From the NCBI GenBank assembly GCA_024235615.1, contig JACKMB010000001.1, positions 620,001 to 684,000 on the forward strand: a DNA stretch of 64,000 nucleotides. Direction: 5' to 3'. Position numbers and translations under genes: made by a program. Below are positions 27,116 through 37,600 of the stretch, piece by piece; position 1 is the stretch's first letter; each line of letters opens with the position of its first letter. The notes under the pieces were generated by a model, which saw nothing but the letters and a program-made list of their open reading frames with translations, had not been told where the DNA came from and ran no database searches. The DNA comes from Thauera sp. (GTDB lineage: Bacteria; Pseudomonadota; Gammaproteobacteria; Burkholderiales; Rhodocyclaceae).

Positions 27116-28624
27116 ATGAGCTTTGCCGATCTCGGCCTCATTCCCGAACTTCTCCAGGCCGTCGCCGACGCCGGCTACACCGAGCCCACGCCCATCCAGC
27201 GCCAGGCCATCCCGACCGTCATTGCCGGCCACGACGTCATGGGCGGCGCCCAGACGGGCACCGGCAAGACCGCCGGCTTCACGCTGCCGCTACTGCACCG
27301 CATCGCCCGCCACGCCAACACCAGCACCTCGCCCGCCCGCCACCAGACGCGCGCGCTGATCCTCGCGCCCACGCGCGAACTGGCCATGCAGGTGTTCGAG
27401 TCGGTCAAGACCTACAGCAAGCACCTGCCGCTGCGCTCGGTGTGCGTGTATGGCGGCGTCGACATCCGCCCGCAGCAGGCCGAGCTGCGCCGCGGCATCG
27501 AGATCGTCATCGCCACGCCGGGGCGGCTGCTCGACCACATCGAGCAGAAGTCGATCAACCTGTCGCAGGTCGAGGTGCTGGTGCTCGACGAAGCCGACCG
27601 CATGCTCGACATGGGCTTCATCCCCGACATCAAGCGCATCCTCGCCCTGCTGCCCAAGCAGCGCCAGAGCCTGCTGTTCTCGGCCACCTTCTCGGACGAG
27701 ATCAAGCGCCTCGCCGACCAGATGCTGAAGGACCCGCAGCTGATCGAGGTGGCACGCCGCAACATGGTGTCGGAGACCATCACCCACGTGGTGCACCCGG
27801 TGTCCTCGGGCATGAAGCGCAACCTGCTCGCCCACCTGCTGCGCCACAAGCCCGACACCCAGGCCCTGGTCTTCGTCGACACCAAGCTGATGTGCGGACG
27901 GCTCGCCCACTACCTCGAGCGCAGCGGCATCTCGGCCGACGCCATCCACGGCGACAAGGGCCAGCAGCAGCGCACGGACACGCTCGAGGCCTTCAAGTCG
28001 GGCAAGCTGCGCGTGCTGGTCGCCACCGACGTGGCCGCGCGCGGGCTCGACATCGACGAGCTGCCCTTCGTGATCAACTTCGAGCTGCCGCACACCGCCG
28101 AGGACTACGTGCACCGCATCGGCCGCACCGGCCGCGCCGGCCACCACGGCTACGCGATCTCGCTGGTGAGCTCGGAAGAGAAGCACTGGCTATCCGAGAT
28201 CGAGAAGCTGATCAAGCTGCAGATCCCCCAGGAGGTCGTCCCGGGCTTCGACCCGGACCCCGACTTCCACGAGGCCGGCAGCCGCGCCCATCGCGGGCGC
28301 AGGCAGGCCGCTGCAGCGGCCGACACCGAGGCACGCGCCCCGGCGCCGCGCTCCGGCAGCCGCGAACGTGGCGCCGAACGCGGCGGCGAGGGCCGCCGCG
28401 AACCGGCGCGTGAGCGCGACGGCCTGCGCGCCGGCCCCCGCCGCGGCCGCTCCACGGTCGCCGCCGACGGCTTCGACTTCTCCAAGCCCTACGAGCCGGT
28501 CAATCCGCCCGTCGTCGCTGCCGAGCCGACCCAGCCCACCGCCGCGGCGGCCGGCAAGCCCGACCCGCTGCGCCGCCACCAGCGCCCGATCGCGGTGCTG
28601 CTCGGCGGCCTCGGGCGCAAATAA
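27116..28624 (+). CDS. rhlE: ATP-dependent RNA helicase, DEAD-box, RhlE type
   Basis: A 502-residue helicase. Motifs in order: Q motif PTPIQRQAIP, motif I AQTGTGKT, Ia PTRELAMQV, II VLDEADRMLDMGF, III FSATFS, then GDKGQQQR, ATDVAARGLDID and HRIGRTGRAG. The RhlE subgroup opens SFADLGLIPELL as here. After about residue 390 comes a basic Arg/Gly/Ala-rich tail with RGAERGGEGRREPARERDG, typical for RNA-binding extensions. RhlE helps ribosome assembly and RNA decay. The ATG at 27116 follows CCGAAGGCACCC. Confidence 0.93.
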   Translation: MSFADLGLIPELLQAVADAGYTEPTPIQRQAIPTVIAGHDVMGGAQTGTGKTAGFTLPLLHRIARHANTSTSPARHQTRALILAPTRELAMQVFESVKTYSKHLPLRSVCVYGGVDIRPQQAELRRGIEIVIATPGRLLDHIEQKSINLSQVEVLVLDEADRMLDMGFIPDIKRILALLPKQRQSLLFSATFSDEIKRLADQMLKDPQLIEVARRNMVSETITHVVHPVSSGMKRNLLAHLLRHKPDTQALVFVDTKLMCGRLAHYLERSGISADAIHGDKGQQQRTDTLEAFKSGKLRVLVATDVAARGLDIDELPFVINFELPHTAEDYVHRIGRTGRAGHHGYAISLVSSEEKHWLSEIEKLIKLQIPQEVVPGFDPDPDFHEAGSRAHRGRRQAAAAADTEARAPAPRSGSRERGAERGGEGRREPARERDGLRAGPRRGRSTVAADGFDFSKPYEPVNPPVVAAEPTQPTAAAAGKPDPLRRHQRPIAVLLGGLGRK

Positions 28625-28746
28625 GGGCCGCCGGCGCCCCCTATTCGCCGCACGGCGGAATGCAGGCATCGGCTATGCTGTGACCTCACTTGCAGGCCCC
28701 CTCCCCGGGGTGCCTGCACCGACTTCCCCTGCGCTTCCACGCCGTC

Positions 28747-30576
28747 GTGAACCCTTCCGGACGCCCGCCGGGCCTGCCGCCCTCCCCCGGCCCCTCCCCT
28801 GTCGAGCCCTTCGTCGCGGACCTCTCGGAGGGTGCCGAGGCCGGCGTCTACCTCGCCCTGCTCGAGCTGCTCGACGAGGGCCTGCTCATCACCGGCGACG
28901 AGGTCGTGCTCGACGCCAACAGCGCGGCCTGCCGCCTGCTCGGCCGCGACTACCGCGATGTCGCCGGGCGTCCGCTCGCCAACCTTTTCCCCGACGGCCA
29001 GGCCTTCCTCGCCGCGCGCGCGCGCCTCCTGATCGAGGGCGAACGCCGCGGCCGCCTCGATTTCGCCCTCCCCGATGGCGGCGTGCGCACGCTCGAGTTC
29101 AACTGCGCGCCGCGGCTGCGGCCCGGCATCCACGCGATCATCCTGAGCCCGCCCGCAGCCACGGAGGAGGACGCAACGAGGGATCCCGACCTCACAGCCG
29201 CAAGCCCGACGGCTGGGGCCAGACACGCATTCGACGACGCGCCGTCGATGTCGATGTACCTGACGAGCCACGACCCGCTCACCGGTCTGGCCAACCGCCG
29301 CATGCTCGAGGCGCGCTTCGGCGACTGCGCGGTGCGCGCCGCCGGCCGCCACGGCAGCATCGCGATCGCGCGCCTCGACCTCGACGGCTTCGGCGCGGTC
29401 AATCGCAGCCTGGGCGAGAGCGCGGGCGACGAGGTCCTGCGCCGCATCGCGCGACGGCTCGCAGCCGCGGCCGGACCCGAGGCCCTGGTGGCGCGCGAGC
29501 GCAGCGACAGCTTCATCGTGCTCCTACCCGACCCCGAACATCCGGGCAATGCCGACCAGTTCGCCGAAGGCCTGCTGCGCGCGGTCGCGGAACCCTTCGA
29601 GCTCGGCGGGGGGCCGCAGCGGATCACCGCCAGCGCCGGCCTCGCCCTCTATCCGCAGGACGGGCGCAACCTCGACACCCTGCTGCGCAACGCCAGGAGC
29701 GCGCTCGAACAGGCACGCCGGCTCGGCGGCAACCGCTGCAGCGCCTTCCACACCCGCCTCGACGGCCCCGGCTTCGACAGCAGCCAGCTCGAACGCGGCC
29801 TGCGCCACGCCTTGCAGGCCGACGAGCTCACCCTGCACTTCCAGCCGCTGGTCGATGCGCGCTCCGGCCGCACCCGTGCCGGCGAGGCCTTGCTGCGCTG
29901 GCGCCACCCCGAGTTCGGCGTGCTGCCCTACCGCCAGTTCATGAATGCGGTCGGCGACCCCCGCCTGCTCGCCGACGTCGGCGACTGGGTTCTGGCCACT
30001 GCCTGCCACCACGCCGCCGACTGGCCGCCGGCGCACGATGGCACGCGCCTGCGCCTCACCGTGAATGTCGCGGTGGAACAGTTGATGCGCGGCGACTTTG
30101 CCGTCCGCGTCGCCACCGCGCTGCGCGCGTCCGGACTGAAGGCCGATCGGCTGGAGCTCGACCTCGACGAGAAGGTGCTCGCGCTCGACAGCCCGACGCT
30201 CGCCGCCACCCTCGAGCGCATCGCCGCCACCGGCGTGCGCCTGTCGATCGACGACTTCGGTCGCGGCCTGTCGTCCATCCCGCGCCTGCGCCGCTACCCG
30301 CTCGCCGCGCTCAAGCTCGACCCCGAGCTGGTGCGCGGGGTCGGCCGCAGCGAGGACAGCGAGGCCATCGTCGAGGCGGTCGGCGCGTTCGCCGGCACCC
30401 TGGGGCTGGAGATCTACGCGCGCGGGGTCGAGAACCGCGGCCAGCAGGCCTTCCTGTGCGCGCTCGACTGCCATCTGCAGCAAGGCCCGCTGTTCGGGCG
30501 GCCGCTGGCGGCACGCGAGTTCGCGGCCGCGATCGCGGCCGCGGGCGGTGGCGACCGCGTCCGGCGACATCCCTGA
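28747..30576 (+). CDS. PAS-GGDEF(degenerate)-EAL protein
   Basis: About 610 residues. An N-terminal PAS-like part (EGLLITGDEVVLDANSAACR, RPLANLFPD) is followed by a GGDEF-type domain opening HDPLTGLANRRML and a C-terminal EAL domain. The GGDEF signature itself reads RSDSF, so cyclase activity is probably lost. EAL residues are mostly kept: GEALLRW, NVAVEQL, SIDDFGRGLSS, LKLD, GVEN and QQGPLFGRPL, while AEGVE has become ARGVE. It could be a c-di-GMP phosphodiesterase or a binding protein. The start is unclear: GTG 28747 is used here, TTG 28690 is possible, and neither has a good ribosome-binding site. Confidence 0.82.
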   Translation: MNPSGRPPGLPPSPGPSPVEPFVADLSEGAEAGVYLALLELLDEGLLITGDEVVLDANSAACRLLGRDYRDVAGRPLANLFPDGQAFLAARARLLIEGERRGRLDFALPDGGVRTLEFNCAPRLRPGIHAIILSPPAATEEDATRDPDLTAASPTAGARHAFDDAPSMSMYLTSHDPLTGLANRRMLEARFGDCAVRAAGRHGSIAIARLDLDGFGAVNRSLGESAGDEVLRRIARRLAAAAGPEALVARERSDSFIVLLPDPEHPGNADQFAEGLLRAVAEPFELGGGPQRITASAGLALYPQDGRNLDTLLRNARSALEQARRLGGNRCSAFHTRLDGPGFDSSQLERGLRHALQADELTLHFQPLVDARSGRTRAGEALLRWRHPEFGVLPYRQFMNAVGDPRLLADVGDWVLATACHHAADWPPAHDGTRLRLTVNVAVEQLMRGDFAVRVATALRASGLKADRLELDLDEKVLALDSPTLAATLERIAATGVRLSIDDFGRGLSSIPRLRRYPLAALKLDPELVRGVGRSEDSEAIVEAVGAFAGTLGLEIYARGVENRGQQAFLCALDCHLQQGPLFGRPLAAREFAAAIAAAGGGDRVRRHP

Positions 30577-30579
30577 AGA

Positions 30580-30879
30580 TTCGCGCCTGCCGGCGCTCCT
30601 ACAGGGGCGTCGCGGTCCGGAGGGGATGTAGGAGCTGCGGCAGCTGCGAACCCGGCGGCTCCGAGGAGCGCGGCCCGCAGTCCACCGCCGCATTCGCGCC
30701 TGCCGGCGCTCCTACATGAACCGTCGCGGTCCGGAGGGGATGTAGGAGCTGCGGCAGCGGCGAACTGGGCGGCTCCGACCGGCACGACGCGCGTTCCACG
30801 GCCGCTTTCGCGCCTGCCGGCGCACCTCTACAGGGGCGTCGCGGTCGGGACGGGATGTAGGAGCTGCGGGCGCTGCGAA
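30580..30879. repeat. REP cluster C: three A-B inverted pairs (30577-30920 gap)
   Basis: Three consecutive pairs, each a forward type A (30580-30603, 30693-30716, 30807-30832 with two extra bases) followed after about 23 bases by a reverse type B (30627-30650, 30741-30764, 30856-30879). The pairs recur every ~113 bases with similar spacers (CGTCGCGGTCCGGAGGGGA), so this is a tandem array of one A-B hairpin. Nothing else is recognisable in the 344-base gap. Confidence 0.85.
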
Positions 30880-30920
30880 TTTTCCGAGCCGGGCTCAACG
30901 CTCGGCTCGGGTGCAACGCC

Positions 30921-31556
30921 TCAAAGACGCCGACGACGCGCGAGCAGGCCACCGATGCCGGCGAGACCGAGCAGCGCGAGGATGCCGGGCTCGGGAACGG
31001 TCTGACGACGCTCGCCGACCACCTCAAACGACAAGTCGACGTCGTCTTCGGGCCAATCCTGAGCATCGCTGTAGTAACTGACCGAGTCGCCGTTATTGCC
31101 CGCTGTCCAATGCCACTCGGAATTGGCGTCTTCGTAGCCGATCGCAAGGTAGTGTGTCCCACCACCGAGTCCGAGCGCGCTTCCGAGCGTCAGCTCGAAT
31201 CGGTGGAGCGCCCGTTGATCGCTGTCCGTAGCGTTGGCCGACGCGCTCACGACGGTGCCACCCAAGGCGGAGGCCGAAAGCAGCCCATTTAGCGAGGACG
31301 CGACCCGCACCGAGAAGCTACCGCCGCCCGCAGCCTCCGTCCCCCACCACGCGATCGAACTCACGTCCACCGCGCCACCGAGCGAGAACGAATCCGCGTT
31401 GATGAAGCCGCCATCGAAGGTCGACAGGAAACTCTCCCCCCCGGCGGAAAACGGCTGCGACACCAGCACGGCCGCGCTCGCGAGCGGCGCCGCGGCGATC
31501 AGCCCTGCCGCACACAGGCTGCGCATCAGCGGTCCACCCAAATTGCCTGCATTCAT
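30921..31556 (-). CDS. PEP-CTERM sorting-domain protein
   Basis: A 211-residue exported protein with a Sec signal (LMRSLCAAGLIAAAPLASA) and a C-terminal PEP-CTERM tag: VPEPGILALLGLAGIGG then LLARRRRL, i.e. the PEP motif, a hydrophobic helix and an Arg cluster. Exosortase (EpsH/XrtA type) cleaves such tags at the membrane, usually in species that make exopolysaccharide. The middle is Ser/Ala/Gly-rich with beta-sandwich-like strands and no enzyme motif. The ATG at 31556 has a nearby GAGGG. It lies downstream of the giant gene, same strand, 124 bases apart. No exosortase gene is in the window. Confidence 0.85.
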   Translation of the reverse strand: MNAGNLGGPLMRSLCAAGLIAAAPLASAAVLVSQPFSAGGESFLSTFDGGFINADSFSLGGAVDVSSIAWWGTEAAGGGSFSVRVASSLNGLLSASALGGTVVSASANATDSDQRALHRFELTLGSALGLGGGTHYLAIGYEDANSEWHWTAGNNGDSVSYYSDAQDWPEDDVDLSFEVVGERRQTVPEPGILALLGLAGIGGLLARRRRL

Positions 31557-31581
31557 CTCTGTACCCTCTGTTTTGAAAACC

Positions 31582-31650
31582 GACGTATTGCATTAGCGAA
31601 AACCGTGCCATTCATTGAAGGCCATTGTTTTCAGCTACTTGCAATACGTC
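31582..31650. repeat. 11-bp perfect inverted repeat between giant gene and PEP-CTERM gene
   Basis: GACGTATTGCA (31582-31592) and TGCAATACGTC (31640-31650) are exact reverse complements 47 bases apart. The arms are AT-richer than the genome. The repeat sits upstream of the PEP-CTERM start and just past the giant gene's stop, so it may be a regulator site or part of a transcript end. Confidence 0.55.
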
Positions 31651-31680
31651 AGCAAGTGCCCTGTAAAAAGTTCCGACAGT

Positions 31681-34600
31681 TCAGCCCCCGATCGGGTCGG
31701 CCACCCCCACCAGCGGCACCTGGAAATCGACCTCGATCCAGTCGACCAGGAACTCGCTGCCGTGTGCCTGCCCTGCGGAATCGGTATAGATCGCCGTGGC
31801 GAAATCACCGCCCGCATCGGCATACGCGCCGAACACGAAGTCGTTGCCGTTGTAGGCGCCGGCGCTGAGCTCGATGGTGCTGAAGCCTGCGGCGGCGTCG
31901 AGGGTCACGGTCTTGTTGCCGGTCGTCGAGTCGGCGACGAAGCCCGTCTCGGCGACGACATTGCCGCTTGAATCCAGCAGGCGCAGGCGTCCGGCCTCGA
32001 AGTGCATCGAGCCGTCGTCGCTGGCGAAGAAGCGCGACAGGTCGACCGTCACGCTGCTTGCCTGCGCGGCGAGATCGAAGCGTAGCGCCTCGGTACCGTC
32101 GATTTCCTGGCGCACGCTGCTGGTCGCCGCAACCTGTCCGCTGACGCCGAGATCCCCGTTGTAGATGTCACCACCGGACAACACGGCACTGTTGAGCGTG
32201 TTGAACTGCACCGCGCTCCAGGTCGGCGCCGCCGCATCCGCGTCATCGGTATGGCGAATGCCGTGCAGCAGCGGATCGCTCCACGCAGTAGCAAACTGGG
32301 CCGAACTCGTCACCCGCGCCGGCGCATCGCCGATGCGCTCGGTCTGGACCGAGGCCTCGACGACGATCGTCACCGTGCCGGTAGTCTGCTCGGTGCCGTC
32401 GCTAACGGTGTAGGTCAGCACCTCGCTGCCCACGAAGCCAGTATCCGGCGTGTAGGTGAAGCTGCCGTCGGTGAGCAGGTTCATGACGCCATTCGTCGGC
32501 GGCATGTAGTTCAGCACCAGCAGCGCATCACCGTCCAGGTCGGAGTCGTTGGCGAGCAGGCCAGACGCCGCATCCACGGTGAGGACGCTCCCGGCCTGGA
32601 CCGAGTAGCTCTCGTCGTTGACCGTCGGCGCCTCGTTCTCAACCACAAGCGTCACCGTGCCGGTGCGCGTCTCGGTGCCGTCGCTGACCGTATAGGTCAG
32701 CACCTCGCTGCCCACGAAGCCCGCATCCGGCGTGTAGGTGAAGCTGCCGTCGGTGAGCAGGTTCATGACGCCGTTCGCGGGCGGCGTGTAGTTCAGCACC
32801 AGCAGCGCATCGCCGTCGGCGTCCGAGTCGTTGGCGAGCAGGCCCGCCGCCGCACTCACCGCCAGCACATCGCCGGCATGGACCGTGTAGGTCTCATCCT
32901 GCACCACCGGCGCCTCGTTCTCGACCACAAGCGTCACCGTGCCGGTGCGCGTGGTGATGCCATCGCTCACCGTATAGGTCAGCACCTCGCTGCCCACGAA
33001 GCCCGCATCCGGCGTGTAGGTGAAGCTGCCGTCGGTGAGCAGGTTCATGACGCCGTTCGCGGGCGGCGTGTAGTTCAGCACCAGCAGCGCATCGCCGTCG
33101 GCGTCCGGAGTCGTTGGCGAGCAGGCCCGCCGCCGCGCTCACCACCAGCACATCGCCGGCATGGACCGTGTAGGTCTCGTCCTGCACCGTCGGCGCCTCG
33201 TTCTCGACCACAAGCGTCACCGTGCCGGTGCGCGTATCGGTGCCGTCGCTGACGGTATAGGTCAGCACCTCGCTGCCCACGAAGCCCGCATCCGGCGTGT
33301 AGGTGAAGCTGCCGTCGGTGAGCAGGTTCATGACGCCGTTCGCGGGCGGCGTGTAGTTCAGTACCAGCAGCGCATCGCCGTCGGCGTCCGAGTCATTGGC
33401 GAGCAGGCCCGCCGCCGCACTCACCACCAGCACATCGCCGGCATGGACCGTGTAGGTCTCGTCCTGCACCGTCGGCGGCGTGTTGCCACCACCTCCGGCG
33501 GTGACCGTCACCGGAAGGCTGCCTGCGGCCGCGTGCAGTCCATCTTCGTCGCTCAGCGCCACGCTGATCTGGTAGACGCCGGGATCGGCGAAGACGTGAC
33601 TGACGTCGCCGGTCGCAGCGTAGGACTCGACGTTGCCGTCGCCCCAGTCGACCACGTACTCGACCACCGTGTCGGTGCCCGGGTCGGTGACCGCTCCGAG
33701 CGTGAGGGTATAGCCGACGTCTTCAACTACGGTCGGCGCACCCGCGAGCGCGATCGTCGGCGCGACGTTGTTCACCGTCACCGACTTGGTGGTGGTCGAG
33801 CTGCCGCCGTCCTCGTCGGACACCGTCACCGTGATCGTGCGGTCGCTGGCATTGACCGGGCCGTCCTCGTCATCCGCGAAGACGTGCGCCACGTTGCCAC
33901 CGAGCGCGTCGAGCTCCGCGGCGCTCAGCACCTGGACCGACGAACCATCGCCCCAGTCGATGCTGTAGCTCAGCGTGTCGGCACCGCCCGCCGGGTCGCT
34001 GCCCGCCAGGCTCAGTACGTAGGACGCGCCCTCGTCGCTCGCGTCCGCGCCACCGAGCACCGCGCTCGGTGCGGCGTTCTCCACCGTCACCGCCTGGGTG
34101 CCGAGCACGTGCTCGCCGTCCTCGTCGGTCGCGCGCACCGTGATCTGGAGCGGCGTGCCACCGAGGCCGCCGTCGCCATAGACATGGCTGAAGCTGCCTG
34201 CGGCCACCGCCCATTCAGCGGGCGTGAAGCTGTCGACGCTGCCGTCGCCCCAGTCGATCGAGTAGCCGGACACGCTGTCCGTGCCCGGATCGACCACCGC
34301 GCCCACGCTCAGCGTGTAGCTCGCGGCCTCCGCGACCGTGGCCGCACCCGACACCGCCGCGACCGGGGCAACGTTGTTCACCGTCACCGTCTTGGTCGTG
34401 GTCGAGCTGCCGCCGTCCTCGTCGGACACCGTCACCGTGATCGTGCGGTCGGTGGCATTGGCCAGGCCATCTTCGTCGTCGGTGAAGACGTGCGCGACGT
34501 TGCCGCCGAGCGCGCCGAGCTCCACAGCGCTCAGCACCTGGACCGGCGAACCGTCGCCCCAGTCGATGCTGTAGCTCAGGGTGTCGGCACCGCCCGCCGG

Positions 34601-37600
34601 GTCGCTGCCCGCCAGGCTCAGTACGTAGGACGCGCCCTCGTCGCTCGCGTCCGCGCCACCGAGCACCGCGCTCGGTGCGGCGTTCTCCACCGTCACCGCC
34701 TGGGTGCCGAGCACGTGCTCGCCGTCCTCGTCGGTCGCGCGCACCGTGATCTGGAGCGGCGTGCCACCGAGGCCGCCGTCGCCATAGACATGGCTGAAGC
34801 TGCCCGCAGCCACCGCCCATTCAGCGGGCGTGAAGCTGACGACGCTGCCGTCGCCCCAGTCGATCGAGTAGCCGGACACGCTGTCCGTGCCCGGATCGAC
34901 CACCGCGCCCACGCTCAGCGCGTAGCTCGTCGCCTCGACGACCGTGGCTGCACCGCTCACCGCGGCGACCGGCGCGACGTTGGCGACCTCGAGCACCAGC
35001 TCCTCGGTGTCGCTGTCCGCACCGCTGGTGTCGGTGACCGTGATGGTGGCCTGCAGCGTCGCGGCGCCGTCGGCCGCCGCGCGGCTGAGGACGAAGCCCG
35101 GGCTCGTCGTGGTCCCGCTCTGGAGCACGCCGTCGTTCCAGAGGACGTCGTAGCTCCAGCCGTCGCCGCCGCTGTCCTCGCCGTCGGTAAAGACGATGTT
35201 GCGGGTGAAGGTCTCCCCCTCCGCCACCGCACCCGGTGCCTGGCCTGCGATCGTCACGGTATCGGCCGGCGCGGCCACCGTGAGGGCGATCGTCGCCACG
35301 TCGGCGAAGCGGCCATCCTCGTCGGTGAGGCTGACGCGGATCGTCGGCGTGCCGGCGCTGGCGTAGGTGTGGTTGAGCTCGCCCGGCGTGCCGACCTGGG
35401 TCACCGTGCCGTCGCCCCAATCGACCTCGATGCCGTCCGCCAGCAGGGTGTCGGCGCCCGGATCGAAGTAGTTCGACAGGTCGAGCGTGTAGGCCAGACC
35501 GGCGGTCGCCGTGGTGGCGCCGGTGGCGTCGATCGTCGGCGCCACGTTATTCACCGTCACCGTCTTGGTCGTGGTCGAGCTGCCGCCGTCCTCGTCGGAC
35601 ACCGTCACCGTGATCGTGCGGTCGCTGGCATTGACCGGACCGTCCTCGTCATCCGCGAAGACGTGCGCCACGTTGCCGCCAAGCGCGTCGAGCTCCGCAG
35701 CGCTCAGCACCTGGACCGACGAACCGTCGCCCCAGTCGATGCTGTAGCTCAGGGTGTCGGCACCGCCCGCCGGGTCGCTGCCCGCCAGGCTCAGTACGTA
35801 GGACGCGCCCTCGTCGCTCGCGTCCGCGCCACCGAGCACCGCGCTCGGTGCGGCGTTCTCCACCGTCACCGCCTGGGTGCCGAGCACGTGCTCGCCGTCC
35901 TCGTCGGTCGCGCGCACCGTGATCTGGACCGGCGTGCCACCGAGGCCGCCGTCGCCATAGACATGGCTGAAGCTGCCCGCAGCCACCGCCCATTCAGCGG
36001 GCGTGAAGCTGACGACGCTGCCGTCGCCCCAGTCGATCGAGTAGCCGGACACGCTGTCCGTGCCCGGATCGACCACCGCGCCCACGCTCAGCGTGTAGCT
36101 CGCGGCCTCCGCGACCGTGGCCGCACCCGACACCGCCGCGACCGGCGCGACGTTGTTCACCGTCACCGTCTTGGTGGTGGTCGAGCTGCCGCCGTCCTCG
36201 TCGCTCACCGTCACCGTGATCGTGCGGTCGGTGGCATTGGCCAGGCCATCTTCGTCGTCGGTGAAGACGTGTTCGACGTTGCCGCCGAGCGCGCCGAGCT
36301 CCACAGCGCTCAGCACCTGCGCAGGCGAACCATCGCCCCAGTCGATGCTGTAGGAGAGTGTGTCCGCCGTACCCGCCGGGTCGCTGCCGACCAGGGCGAG
36401 CTCGTAGGACGCGCCCTCGCCGGTCTGCTCGGCGCCGGTCAGCGCGACCGACGGCGCCACGTTGTTGACCGTGACCGTGTGGGTGCCGGCATTCGCATGC
36501 TGGCCGTCCTCGTCGGTCACCAGCACCGTGATCGTGCGGTTGGTGGTGCCGTCGGCATACACGTGGGTGTAGTCGCCGAGGCTGCTCACCACCTCGACCG
36601 CGCCGTCGCCCCAGTTGATGGTGTAGCTCGTGGGCGTGTCCTGGCCGGGGTCGGTGACCGCGCCCAGGTTGAGCGTGAAGGTGGAACCTTCATCCACGGT
36701 GAGGTTGCCGGTCAGCGCGATCGTCGGCGCGACGTTGTCCACCGTGAGCGCCTTGGTCTGCGTCCAGGTGCCGTCCTCGTCGGTGGCGCTCACCGTGATC
36801 GTACGCGCCGTGCCGCCGGCGGCGCCGTCGGCATAGACGTGGGTCACGCTGCCGCCGGCCGCGGCCAGGGCGGCCGCGGTCACCGCCTGCGCCGGACCGC
36901 CATCGCCCCAGTCGATCGTGTAGCTGGCGATGGTGTCGGCGCCCGGGTCGCTGTGCGAGATGGCCAGGGTATACAACGCCCCCTCGGCCACGCTGCCGCC
37001 GCCGGTGAGGTTCAGCGTCGGGGCCACGTTGTTCACCGTGACCTCGAAGCTGTCGCTGCCCGACTGCGCGCCGTCGTCGTCCACCGTCACCGTGACGGTG
37101 TAGGTGGCGTCGCCGTCGGCGTAGGTGTGGCCGACGCCGAGCGCGGACGGGTTGAAGGTCCGACCGCTGCTGGTGTTGCCGTCACCCCAGTCGATGGTGT
37201 AGAGGCGGCCGGCCGGGTCGGTGTCGGTCGGATCGGCGAAGCTGATCGAAGGCACGAAGAACTGGCCTTCGTTCACCGTCAGGTCCGCACCCGCATTCAC
37301 CGTCAGCACCTCGGCAGGCGCGCTCACCTGCACGGCGCGCGTCTCGACGTTGGCGTGCGTGCCGTCCTCGTCCACCAGGCTCACCGAGATCGTGCGGTCA
37401 CCCGTGCTCGTGTAGGTGTGGACGAGCTCGCGGTTGGCCGGCAGGTCGCCGGCGGCGATCACCTCCACCGCCGAACCATCGCCCCAGTCGATGCGGTATT
37501 CGCTGACGGTGTCGTCACCCGGATCGGAGACATTACCCAGCGTCAGCGTGTAGGGCTGATCCTGCTCGACCGTGGCGTCACCGGACAACCACAGGTCGGG

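Noticed and set aside
32372-33480. Regular ~280-base repeats considered as a CRISPR array or tandem satellite
   Set aside because: They are in-frame coding repeats without unique spacers; the translations are cadherin/VCBS-like domains.
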